DNA of 33,517 bases from DAOPZJ01 sp964587625 (GTDB lineage: Bacteria; Bacillota; Clostridia; Oscillospirales; JAKOTC01). The notes under the pieces were generated by a model. That model saw only the letters and a list, made by a program, of their open reading frames with translations, made no database searches and was not told the origin of the DNA. The position numbers and the translations under genes were made by a program. Every line of letters begins with the position of its first letter. Position 1 is the first letter of the stretch. The stretch is taken from assembly GCA_964587625.1 (NCBI GenBank), contig CAZPLU010000026.1:1-33517 (forward strand), in the 5' to 3' direction. Positions 10,274 through 17,792 of the stretch are shown one piece after another.

Positions 10274-11581
10274 CTATTCTTTCTCGGATAGCGAGAGTTT
10301 TGCGATCAAAACCTTGGCGATTCTGAGATTATCGACTTCCGCGATCGTAAATTTCAATCCGGCGGTTGTGATTTCGGCGTGTTCCTGAGGCGCGGGGATA
10401 TGTCCGAGATTCGAGAGCAGCAGTCCGCCGACGGTGTCGTAGTCCCCCTCCGGCAGCTCCGCATCGAGCAGTTCTTCCAGGTCCGAGAGCAGCATGCTCC
10501 CGTCGACTACATAAGTGTCCTCGCCGGTCTTTATGAATTCTTCTTCCTCGTTGTCGTATTCATCGCGCATGTTGCCCACGATGCTCTCAAGCAAATCTTC
10601 AATCGTCACAAGCCCGGAGGTGCCGCCGTATTCGTCGACGACAATGGCGAGCTGGATGCGGCGTCCGGTCAATTCGCGGAACAATTCGCTCAAGCTGACC
10701 GATTCGGGCACGAAAAACGGCGGGCGCATGATCTTTTCGGCGTTGATATCGGCCGGAAGCCGCTTCCCGACATATTTCAACAGGTCTTTGGCATAGACCA
10801 CGCCGATGATCGTGTCGATGTCTTCCCGGTAAACCGGGAGGCGGGAATATCCCTCCTCGATGGCGAGTTTCAGCACTTCGTCGACGGTGTCGATGTTCTC
10901 GACGGCGCAGACCTCGGTGCGATGCGTCATCACCTCTGCGGCAACGCGGTCGTCAAATTCGAAGACATTGTTGATCATCGCCTTTTCGCTGTCCTCGATG
11001 ACGCCTTTTTCCTTTCCCACATCGACCATCATGCGGATTTCTTCCTCGGTCACCTGTTCGTCGCTCTCCCCGGGGATGACGCCGAACACGCGCGCAAAAA
11101 CGGTCGCCGCCCATTTGTTGAAGGCGGTCATGGGGTAACTCAGGAGATAGACCAACTTGAGCCAGCCGGAAAACCTCAACGCGAATTTCTCGTAAAAGTG
11201 CGCGCCGAGTTTTTTCGGGAACCAATATCCGAGCGTTAGATAGACAGCGGCGCTGATGATGAACAGCAGCAGCACCGCAAGAACGGTCGCAAACCCGCCG
11301 GTTATTTCAAACCACGCGGCGACATCGGATAGGAATGCGGCCATGATACAGCTGACAAACGCCAGCGCGAGTGAAACGCGTCCGGTGTCCAAACAATCGT
11401 AAAATCGGGACGGCTCCGAAGTCATTTTTAATATGCTCCGCGCCGATCTTTTGCCGTCCTCGGCCAGTTTTCTCAAACGTGAGTCGGCGATTGTAATTGC
11501 CGCCGTCTGCGCCGCGCAGGTGAAGAACGCGAAAAGCAAAAACACGATTGCGGTGATACACCACCATATGTCGCTTTCTAT
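10274..11581 (-). CDS. CNNM/CBS domain membrane protein (CorC/HlyC family), apparent AUA start
   Basis: The protein has an N-terminal CNNM membrane domain (three or four helices, about 1-190), a linker ending in a conserved segment (FDDRVAAEVMTHRTEV), a CBS pair (about 205-330, with EGYSRLPVYRED and ATP-type motifs VVDEYGGTSGLVT) and a C-terminal CorC/HlyC domain (about 345-430). Family members are linked to Mg2+/Co2+ efflux or Na+-coupled Mg2+ export. The N-terminal residues ESDIWW fit the family only if translation starts at the AUA codon 11581, which has GGAGG 7 nt upstream; the next start, GTG 11545, has no ribosome binding site and cuts into the first helix. From AUA the product is 435 residues, from GTG 423. 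The function is certain only to family level. Confidence 0.85.
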   Translation of the reverse strand: MESDIWWCITAIVFLLFAFFTCAAQTAAITIADSRLRKLAEDGKRSARSILKMTSEPSRFYDCLDTGRVSLALAFVSCIMAAFLSDVAAWFEITGGFATVLAVLLLFIISAAVYLTLGYWFPKKLGAHFYEKFALRFSGWLKLVYLLSYPMTAFNKWAATVFARVFGVIPGESDEQVTEEEIRMMVDVGKEKGVIEDSEKAMINNVFEFDDRVAAEVMTHRTEVCAVENIDTVDEVLKLAIEEGYSRLPVYREDIDTIIGVVYAKDLLKYVGKRLPADINAEKIMRPPFFVPESVSLSELFRELTGRRIQLAIVVDEYGGTSGLVTIEDLLESIVGNMRDEYDNEEEEFIKTGEDTYVVDGSMLLSDLEELLDAELPEGDYDTVGGLLLSNLGHIPAPQEHAEITTAGLKFTIAEVDNLRIAKVLIAKLSLSEKE

Positions 11582-11602
11582 GGAAACTCCTCCAATATAA
11601 CG

Positions 11603-11632
11603 AAAATCAGGCCTGTATGGATTGACCTGATT
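11603..11632 (-). terminator. weak hairpin between the yetF-like and CNNM genes
   Basis: Leftward, AATCAGG (11632-11626) and CCTGATT (11611-11605) form a 7-bp stem with a 14-nt loop and then TTTTCG. The stem is AT-containing and the T-run is short, so it would at most attenuate transcription into the CNNM gene. Confidence 0.3.
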
Positions 11633-11638
11633 GTTATT

Positions 11639-12298
11639 CTATCGCATTTGGTTTGAATTGTCAACGATATAAACTCCATCTTTTGCATCCGCGGTCATCA
11701 AAAACACATCTTCCGCAGCCAACCCCCTTTTATTCAGCAAATCGCGCAGCCAGCCCTCGTCCCGCCCGTAAAATTTCAACCCGTTGGGGTTGATTTTTCC
11801 GTCCGCGATCACGACCGCCGGAATGCCGTCCTCACAGGGGTCCGCGCGGGCGCGTTCCTCGCGGAAAAACACCGACATTCGCCCGTTGGTCTCCAACACG
11901 ATGCAAGAAAGCGCCTCGGGGTTCGGACAGCCGCGCTGGCGCATGGCCTCGCAGATATCCTCGACCGTGATGCGTTGTCTGCGCATTTCGGCGCGGTTGA
12001 GCTTGCCCATGTTCATCAAAAAGCTCGGCGAACCGTGGAAAAATTTATTGATTTGCGGGCTTGCCAGCGTCAGCGCGGACATGCCGAGTTCCAGCAGCAC
12101 CAACAATCCGACCGCCGCCATCGCCTGAAAGAACGGCATCTCAGGATCGAGCAGCGGTTCGGTGGCGATTTGGGAGATGATGATCGTGATGGCGAGTTCG
12201 GGCACTTGCAACTGCCCGACCTGCCGTTTGCCCATGATGCGCACCGCCGCGATGATTGCGACAAACGCACCCGCCGTCTTCAATAAAAAAACCCACAA
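11639..12298 (-). CDS. YetF/DUF421 family membrane protein
   Basis: This 219-residue protein has the YetF (DUF421) architecture: three N-terminal membrane helices (about 1-85, including the conserved RIMGKRQVGQLQVPEL segment) and a soluble C-terminal alpha/beta region (about 90-215) with NPNGLKFYGRDEGWL. Family members in Bacillus sit in the membrane of vegetative or spore cells; the biochemical function is not established. The start is TTG 12298, supported by GGGAGG 8 nt upstream. It is the first gene of the minus-strand cluster that continues into the CNNM and V-ATPase genes. The leader upstream contains several inverted repeats. Confidence 0.85.
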   Translation of the reverse strand: MWVFLLKTAGAFVAIIAAVRIMGKRQVGQLQVPELAITIIISQIATEPLLDPEMPFFQAMAAVGLLVLLELGMSALTLASPQINKFFHGSPSFLMNMGKLNRAEMRRQRITVEDICEAMRQRGCPNPEALSCIVLETNGRMSVFFREERARADPCEDGIPAVVIADGKINPNGLKFYGRDEGWLRDLLNKRGLAAEDVFLMTADAKDGVYIVDNSNQMR

Positions 12299-12411
12299 AA
12301 TAACCGCCTCCCGGGGCTTATATTGACCCCGAAAAGCGGCGATTATTCTTGCGGGGAATGGTCTTAGCCATTCCGTTCTCGGTGTGCCGATAACAAAAAC
12401 CGATCGGTTTT
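12299..12411 (-). promoter_or_regulatory. palindrome-rich leader upstream of the yetF-like gene
   Basis: On the minus strand this leader contains a 16-bp perfect palindrome AAAACCGATCGGTTTT (12396-12411), a GGAATGG/CCATTCC inverted repeat with a 6-base loop (12355-12374) and a CGGGG/CCCCG hairpin immediately before the GGGAGG ribosome binding site. No clear -35/-10 pair or known riboswitch class was recognised. The first palindrome could be an operator and the other two an RNA structure controlling translation; this is inference. Confidence 0.4.
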
Positions 12412-12442
12412 AAGATTAAAACATAAAAACAAATTTCAGCAA

Positions 12443-12819
12443 TCTCTCGTCCCCAATATCGATCCTCTGCCCTCTAACCTCTGCCCTCTTTGAGGACCGA
12501 AGACACAAGAAGAAATATTTTTACATTTCTTTCCCTTTAGGGAAGCGGANNNNNNNNNNNNNNNNNNNNNNNNNNNNNNNNNNNNNNNNNNNNNNNNNNN
12601 NNNNNNNNNNNNNNNNNNNNNNNNNNNNNNNNNNNNNNNNNNNNNNNNNGTGTCATAACTCTCGTCTCCCGTATCTGCCCTCTGCCCTCTAACCTCTGCC
12701 CTCTTTGAGGACCGAAGACAGAAGAAGAAATATTTTTACATTTCTTTCCCTTTAGGGAAGCGGAGTGTCATAACTCTCGTCTCCCGTATCTGCCCTCTGC
12801 CCTCTAACCTCTGCCCTCT
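12443..12819. repeat. 115-bp tandem repeat interrupted by an assembly gap
   Basis: The unit of 115 bp (12650-12764) begins GTGTCATAACTCTCG and ends GGGAAGCGGA. An upstream copy with a diverged left end (about 12443-12549) runs into the gap, and a partial copy (12765-12819) follows. Each unit contains the short internal repeat CTGCCCTCT and the hairpin TTCCC-TTTA-GGGAA. No open frame is supported. The repeat itself probably caused the assembly break, so the true copy number is unknown. Confidence 0.85.
12550..12649. other. assembly gap (100 N)
   Basis: Exactly 100 undetermined bases, a conventional placeholder for a scaffold gap of unknown length. It lies inside the tandem repeat array. Confidence 0.99.
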
Positions 12820-12836
12820 CACTTCACAAACGTGTG
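12819..12836 (-). pseudogene. relic of an aspartokinase 3' end (five codons plus stop)
   Basis: Leftward this reads CACACGTTTGTGAAGTGA, coding His-Thr-Phe-Val-Lys-stop, the same last five residues as the intact aspartokinase gene whose end lies 90 bp to the right. The two copies differ at four bases, and all differences are synonymous (ACG/ACT, GTG/GTA, TGA/TAG stop). A dispersed repeat separates the copies. The match is short, so chance cannot be fully excluded. Confidence 0.45.
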
Positions 12837-12841
12837 CATTT

Positions 12842-12896
12842 TGTCGTCCTGAGCGCAGCGCGTGAATCACGCGCGGAGTCGAAGGATCTCGCGACC
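12842..12896. repeat. dispersed repeat (GTCATCCTGAGCG...GGATCTCGC family), copy 1
   Basis: TGTCGTCCTGAGCGCA and GAGTCGAAGGATCTCGCGACC flank a 17-bp palindrome (12858-12874, arms GCGCGTGA and TCACGCGC around one base). Two further members without the inserted palindrome occur at 27084-27119 and 27206-27241. Elements of this consensus are widespread intergenic repeats in bacteria. Confidence 0.7.
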
Positions 12897-12908
12897 ACCT
12901 GCGTTCGG

Positions 12909-14231
12909 CTACTTTACAAAAGTGTGATAGATCGCATTGATCGCCGGTTCGAAACTGGACTCCTCGACGCCGATGATGATGTTCAATTCGCTGCTGCCCT
13001 GGTCAATCATGCGCACGTTGATCCCCTCGGCGGCGATGCAGCGGAATATGCGCGCCGCGGTGCCGATGGCGCTCCTCATGGCGCGTCCGACGACCGCGAT
13101 CAGCGCGAGCCCGCGCTCCAGCCGCACCACGTCGGGCTGCGCGGTGAGCATGATGTCGTCCATGACCTGCTTTTCGTGCCCCGCGATGTCGTGTTCGCTG
13201 ACAATGACACACAGCGAATCGATACCCGACGGCATATGCTCGAAGCTGACCTTGTTTTTTTCCAGCACCGAGAGCACTTTCCGGCCGAATCCGACCTCCG
13301 TGTTCATCATCTCTTTTTCGATGATCAGGATGCAAAACCCCTTTTTACCCGCAATGCCGGTGATGACGTTTTGCAAATCCACCCGGTCGGTGTGCGCCAC
13401 GATCATCGTGCCGGGCGCCGCGGGGTCGTTGGTGTTGCGGATGTTGATCGGAATTCCGACTTGGCGCACCGGGAAGACCGCGTCTTCATGCATCACGGTC
13501 GCGCCCATATAGGCCAGCTCGCGCAGTTCGCGGTAGGTGATGGTGCTGATGGTGCGCGGATGGTCGACGATGTGCGGGTCGGCCATCAAAAAGCCGGAGA
13601 CATCCTTCCAGTTTTCATATAAATCGGCGCCCGCGGCTCTTGCCGCGATGGAACCCGTGATATCCGAGCCGCCGCGTGAAAAGGTCCTGATCGTCCCGTC
13701 GGGCATACTTCCGTAAAATCCCGGAATCACGGCGGTGCGGCATCTCGAGAGCCGCTTTGAAAGCACACTGTCGGTGGTTTTGAAATCGTAATTGCCGTTG
13801 TCGTCGAAAAAGACCGCTTCCGCGGCGTCGATGAACTCAAAGCCGAGGTATTCCGCCATCACCAGCCCCGACAGATACTCGCCTCTGCTCGCGACATAAC
13901 ACTCGGGATTCTTGATATCTGAAGCAAGCGCCCGCTCGATATCTTGACGCGCCTGCGAGAGGTCGAGCGAAAGCCCGAGCCCCTTGATAATCCCGTCATA
14001 ACGCGCGAAGATCAAGTCCAAAACCCCGGCCCGGTCGACGTCTTTTTTCAGCAGCGACAACAAAAGATCGGTCACTTTGATGTCCGATCCGAAGCGTTTG
14101 CCCGGAGCGGAGGGGACGATATAACGGCGGTCGGGATTTTGCGCGATAATCTGCGCCGCTTTTTTGAACTGCCCGGCATCGGCCAGCGAGCTGCCGCCGA
14201 ATTTTGCCACACGGATATGTCTTTCCTGCAT
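12909..14231 (-). CDS. lysC: aspartate kinase
   Basis: Aspartokinase phosphorylates L-aspartate to aspartyl-4-phosphate, the first step toward lysine, threonine, methionine and diaminopimelate. The 440-residue product opens with VAKFGGSSLAD, the amino acid kinase signature, and contains RGGSDITGS (about residue 200), which binds ATP and aspartate. The C-terminal third (about 300-440) holds two ACT domains (GFCILIIEKEMMN... and GLALIAVVGRAM...), the usual site for feedback by lysine or threonine. I start it at ATG 14231, where the product opens like other family members and GGAG/AGG lie upstream; an ATG at 14246 and a TTG at 14252 are possible but lack a clear ribosome binding site. A TATAAT box lies at 14281-14276. 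No lysine riboswitch is visible. A class I monofunctional type; the symbol is by function. Confidence 0.93.
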   Translation of the reverse strand: MQERHIRVAKFGGSSLADAGQFKKAAQIIAQNPDRRYIVPSAPGKRFGSDIKVTDLLLSLLKKDVDRAGVLDLIFARYDGIIKGLGLSLDLSQARQDIERALASDIKNPECYVASRGEYLSGLVMAEYLGFEFIDAAEAVFFDDNGNYDFKTTDSVLSKRLSRCRTAVIPGFYGSMPDGTIRTFSRGGSDITGSIAARAAGADLYENWKDVSGFLMADPHIVDHPRTISTITYRELRELAYMGATVMHEDAVFPVRQVGIPINIRNTNDPAAPGTMIVAHTDRVDLQNVITGIAGKKGFCILIIEKEMMNTEVGFGRKVLSVLEKNKVSFEHMPSGIDSLCVIVSEHDIAGHEKQVMDDIMLTAQPDVVRLERGLALIAVVGRAMRSAIGTAARIFRCIAAEGINVRMIDQGSSELNIIIGVEESSFEPAINAIYHTFVK

Positions 14232-14335
14232 TTGCGCCTGCTCCATGATCAATTTACGGCGTATGCCGCATTATCATTATAGTATATTCGGAATATGACG
14301 GAGTGCCCGTATTTTATGATGCGGTCGCGCACATG

Positions 14336-14436
14336 GCTGTGCACTCATGGGGCGGCGGGAGCAAGCCCCCGTCCTACGGATTCTTATTTTCCAATTCCCA
14401 TCTGCGCGGGCGACCACATAGGGTCGCCCCTGCGGT
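14336..14436. repeat. dispersed GC-rich hairpin repeats
   Basis: The 160-bp spacer between nagB and the aspartokinase gene contains GGGCGACC (14408-14415), a 6-base loop and GGTCGCCC (14422-14429), a perfect 8-bp hairpin followed by CCTGCGG, and upstream GGCGGGAGCAAGCCCCCGTCCTACGG. Both resemble the hairpin repeats at 33090-33138 and 33446-33474, with CC-T-(A/G)-CG-G/A ends. On the minus strand they could also terminate nagB transcription. Confidence 0.6.
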
Positions 14437-14443
14437 GATGCCA

Positions 14444-15169
14444 TCATAACAATTCGGCTGAACCCTTGTCGAGATACAAAATCCAATCGGCCTTTTGCTT
14501 GAGCAGCGTGGCGGGTACCATCGGGGACAATTCGCCGTAGACGGTGTTGCGCACGGCGTTCGCCTTGACCTTGTGCGGCACGATTGAGATGATCCGCTCG
14601 CTCTTCAAAATCTGTTTCGGGGTCATCGTGATGGCCTGATTCGGGACATCGTCCGTCGTGGCAAACCAGCCCTCGCCGACTTGCTGCCGTTTGCAGGCGT
14701 CGTCGAGGTCGACCACGATGTAGGCCTCGTCGTTGTCAAAGTCGGCGGGCGGATCGTTGAAGGCGATGTGTCCGTTTTCGCCGATGCCGATCACGCCCAG
14801 ATCGATCGGCGCTTGGCGCAGTTCCTGGGTCAACGCGTCGATATTGGTCTTGACGTCGCCCTCGCCGCTGACGAAATGCGCGGCCTTCAGCGGCACTTTT
14901 CCGACGAGCCGTTCGGTGAGATATTTTCGGAAACTTGCGATATGAGTGATCGGCAGATCGACATATTCATCGAGATGGAACATCTCCACTTTCGTCCAGT
15001 CGACCGGTTGTTTGATCAAATTTTCAAACATCTGAAACTGGGACGCGCCCGTCGAGAGCAAAATGCGCGCCGTCCCCTTGGCCGCGATGGCCGCGTTAAT
15101 GACCCTCGCCGCCTCTTCGGCCGCAATTTTTCCGAGCTGCTCGGGCGTGTCGCTGACTGAGATTTTCAT
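14444..15169 (-). CDS. nagB: glucosamine-6-phosphate deaminase
   Basis: This enzyme converts glucosamine-6-phosphate to fructose-6-phosphate and ammonia, feeding amino sugars into glycolysis. The 241-residue protein carries STGASQFQMF (phosphate loop), FHLDEYVDL with the catalytic aspartate, and GIGENGHIAFNDPP, the deaminase signature with the active-site residues. The C-terminus VPATLLKQ is typical. The length is that of the shorter Bacillus-type, non-allosteric enzymes. The start is ATG 15169 behind a GGGGGAT site; the open frame extends upstream without another supported start. It has its own strong promoter at 15203-15231, and no nagA or transporter gene lies beside it. Confidence 0.95.
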   Translation of the reverse strand: MKISVSDTPEQLGKIAAEEAARVINAAIAAKGTARILLSTGASQFQMFENLIKQPVDWTKVEMFHLDEYVDLPITHIASFRKYLTERLVGKVPLKAAHFVSGEGDVKTNIDALTQELRQAPIDLGVIGIGENGHIAFNDPPADFDNDEAYIVVDLDDACKRQQVGEGWFATTDDVPNQAITMTPKQILKSERIISIVPHKVKANAVRNTVYGELSPMVPATLLKQKADWILYLDKGSAELL

Positions 15170-15202
15170 GTAAGATCCCCCAAAAAACGAAATACGAGTG
15201 GA

Positions 15203-15231
15203 ATTATAACACATTATCCGCCGCTTGACAA
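15203..15231 (-). promoter_or_regulatory. sigma-A type promoter of nagB
   Basis: Leftward, -35 TTGTCA (15231-15226) and -10 TATAAT (15208-15203) are separated by exactly 17 bp. The transcript would begin near 15196, giving a short leader of about 27 nt before the ATG. Confidence 0.8.
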
Positions 15232-15325
15232 TCAAAATCCGCGGTAACCCGAAGTAAATGCAAAATGAAATTCCGACACCCGTTGCAACATCATAAAATA
15301 ACCGATCATCATCATTCGTCATAAC

Positions 15326-15354
15326 TTGACAAAATGGTGAATCCGCACTAATAT
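15326..15354 (+). promoter_or_regulatory. sigma-A type promoter of recQ
   Basis: Consensus -35 TTGACA (15326-15331) and -10 TAATAT (15349-15354) with a 17-bp spacer. The start of transcription would be near 15361, about 80 nt before the GTG start codon. It is divergent from the nagB promoter. Confidence 0.8.
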
Positions 15355-15442
15355 GAATTTAAATCGCCGCCGGATGAAGCTGGATTGAAACAATAATTTA
15401 AAAAACAAAATTTCACCCATGCAACAAAGGAGCTGAGACCCG

Positions 15443-17566
15443 GTGACCGCAAATGAAATTTTAAAGCAATATTTCGGTTATGACGTGTTCCGTGAGGGGC
15501 AAGCCGAGTTGATCGGCGCGATTACGCGCGGCAAAGACGCCTTCGGCGTCATGCCCACGGGCGCGGGAAAATCGCTGTGTTACCAAGTCCCCGCAATGCT
15601 CCTGCCGGGCGTCACTCTGGTGATCTCGCCGCTGATTTCCCTGATGCGCGACCAAGTGCAGGCCCTCTCGGCGAACGGCGTTCCGACCGCGTTTATCAAC
15701 AGCTCATTAAATGGCGCCCAATTGAATCGGGCGGTGAACAACGCCCTTAACGGACAATATAAAATCATCTACATCGCGCCGGAACGACTGCTCACCCCAG
15801 TGATGGCCGAGCTTTCTTCGGCTTTGCAAATATCTCTGGTCGCCGTGGACGAGGCGCACTGCATTTCCCAGTGGGGACAGGATTTCCGCCCCAGTTATTT
15901 GGATATTCCGAAATTCGTAGCCGCGTTGCCGAATCGCCCCGTGTTGGCGGCATTCACGGCGACCGCGACGCCGCGGGTGCGGGATGATATTTTGGCCACG
16001 ATGGAATTGCGAAATCCGCTGACGCTGGTGACCGGGTTCGACCGCCCCAACCTGTATTTTGAGGTCAAACAGCCGGAAAACAAATACGCGGCGCTGGCGC
16101 AATATCTGAAAGACCACGACGGCAGCGGCATGATCTATTGCTCCACCCGCAAAGAAGTGGAAAGCGTGACGGAGCGCTTGCAGGCGGGCGGCTTCTCTGC
16201 GGCGCGGTATCACGCGGGGCTGCCGGAAAACGAGCGCAGCCGGTCGCAGGACGATTTTCTCTATGACCGTGTGAAGGTCATCGTGGCGACGAACGCCTTC
16301 GGCATGGGGATTGACAAATCCGACGTGCGTTTTGTCATTCACTACAACATCCCCCAAAATGTGGAGAGCTATTATCAGGAGGCGGGTCGCGCGGGACGAG
16401 ACGGTCTACCCGCCGACTGCATTTTGTTTTATGCCCGCAAGGACATTGTCACCGCGCTGTTTTTGATCGGAAAAAGCGAAAATCCCGGCGAGATTGCCCG
16501 CAACAAGCAGCTATTGAACCAAATGGAGCGGTATTGCGAAACGGACGGATGCCTGCGGCGGTATATCCTCGGCTACTTTGGGGAGACAGTCGCCGAGGAC
16601 TGCGGCAATTGTGGCAACTGCATCGGCAATTACGACGAAACCGATGTGACGGTGGACGCGCAAAAAGTGCTCTCCCACATCCTGCGGCTGAACAAAGCGG
16701 GAAAGCGCTTTATATTCACCCATACCGCCGATATTCTTCTCGGCAAATCCGAGGACTTTACCGATTTGTCCACCTATGGCATCCTGAAAGGCGCATCCCG
16801 CCGCTACATCCGGCAACTCGTCAGCCGTCTTACCGCCTTGGGATATATTTTGGACGACGGTTTTCTCAGCGCAACTCCGAAAGCGAACGAAATTTTATTC
16901 GGCGGCATGAGGGTTACGATCCGCGGGAACAGACGTGAGGCAGTGGCAAAGAAAACAAAAGAAAAAAAACAGAGTCAAACTCCGAATTTCGCTCTGTCCG
17001 AGGGGCTCCTTGCAAAACTCAAGGAACTCCGCCTGACCATCGCACACGAGGATAAAGTTCCGGCATTTGTCGTCTTTTCCGACGCCACGCTGGTGGATAT
17101 GTGTCAAAAACACCCCCGGACCGAGGAAGAACTGCTCCATGTCAGCGGCGTGGGGCGCGTCAAACTGGAGCGGTACGGCGCACGGTTTTTGCAGGTGTTA
17201 TCGGAATATGAGCCGCCTGCCGCGCCGGAAGATTTACCCGGGCTCACACCGGAACAGCTCCTGGAACAAATCGAATTTGACCGAAACTCGTTGCAAATCT
17301 CGCGTGTGGCGGATAACATCAACGCGGTTTTGATCCGTTACGGAAAAGCGAAAACAAGCGGCCTGTCATTGAACAAATTATTGATAGAAGCGGGTTATCT
17401 CGAATCCGCCGACGGCGTAAAACTGCCCACGGATCGCGGGCGGAAACTCGGCATCGCCACCGTCGAGCGGCATTCCGACCGGGGGAATTATGCGCAGTGC
17501 CTATTCGGGGAAGACGCCCAGCGCATTTGTGCGGAACTCGCTTTGAATGAGATGTCCGCCAAATGA
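15443..17566 (+). CDS. recQ: ATP-dependent DNA helicase RecQ
   Basis: The 707-residue helicase unwinds DNA 3' to 5' in recombination and fork repair. Domains in order: helicase core with Walker A TGAGKS (39-44) and DEAH (136-139), the aromatic-rich loop HCISQWGQDFR, the second RecA domain with GRAGRDG; a zinc-binding RQC region with C370, C387, C390 and C393, matching the E. coli RecQ spacing; and an HRDC domain (about 515-595, AFVVFSDATLVDMC...VSGVGRVKLERYG). About 110 extra residues follow, containing a predicted helix-turn-helix-like segment (INAVLIRYGKAKTSGLSLNKLLIEAGYL). The start is GTG 15443 with AAGGAG about 10 nt upstream. It stands as a single gene with its own promoter and a terminator at 17639-17670. 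Confidence 0.96.
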   Translation: MTANEILKQYFGYDVFREGQAELIGAITRGKDAFGVMPTGAGKSLCYQVPAMLLPGVTLVISPLISLMRDQVQALSANGVPTAFINSSLNGAQLNRAVNNALNGQYKIIYIAPERLLTPVMAELSSALQISLVAVDEAHCISQWGQDFRPSYLDIPKFVAALPNRPVLAAFTATATPRVRDDILATMELRNPLTLVTGFDRPNLYFEVKQPENKYAALAQYLKDHDGSGMIYCSTRKEVESVTERLQAGGFSAARYHAGLPENERSRSQDDFLYDRVKVIVATNAFGMGIDKSDVRFVIHYNIPQNVESYYQEAGRAGRDGLPADCILFYARKDIVTALFLIGKSENPGEIARNKQLLNQMERYCETDGCLRRYILGYFGETVAEDCGNCGNCIGNYDETDVTVDAQKVLSHILRLNKAGKRFIFTHTADILLGKSEDFTDLSTYGILKGASRRYIRQLVSRLTALGYILDDGFLSATPKANEILFGGMRVTIRGNRREAVAKKTKEKKQSQTPNFALSEGLLAKLKELRLTIAHEDKVPAFVVFSDATLVDMCQKHPRTEEELLHVSGVGRVKLERYGARFLQVLSEYEPPAAPEDLPGLTPEQLLEQIEFDRNSLQISRVADNINAVLIRYGKAKTSGLSLNKLLIEAGYLESADGVKLPTDRGRKLGIATVERHSDRGNYAQCLFGEDAQRICAELALNEMSAK

Positions 17567-17638
17567 CGCGTCCGCAGGCATATGCCGCCGGCTCACACGC
17601 AGGTTCACCTGAGCGGTTCTCGACGATCACAAACAAAC

Positions 17639-17670
17639 CCCCGCCCCGAACGGAATCGTTCGGGGCGGGG
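17639..17670. terminator. bidirectional intrinsic terminator between recQ and the ABC exporter genes
   Basis: CCCCGCCCCGAAC (17639-17651), loop GGAATC, GTTCGGGGCGGGG (17658-17670): a perfect 13-bp stem. It is followed by TTAAAT on the plus strand and by TTTGTTTGT on the minus strand. It lies between two convergent transcription units and can serve both. Confidence 0.8.
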
Positions 17671-17792
17671 TTAAATATGAGAACAATCCAAGCTCCTTTA
17701 TTGCCGATGTGAAATGTATAAATGAAGTTTTTAAAAAGTCAATCCTGTTTCATTATTCTTAATATATTTACCGTCTCTTATTTTCCCATTTT

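Noticed and set aside
12443..12819. CRISPR array at the tandem repeat
   Set aside because: Repeats are direct 115-bp units without unique spacers, and no cas gene is nearby.
14247..14330. Lysine riboswitch upstream of aspartokinase
   Set aside because: Too little space between the -10 box and start codon, and no conserved aptamer strings.
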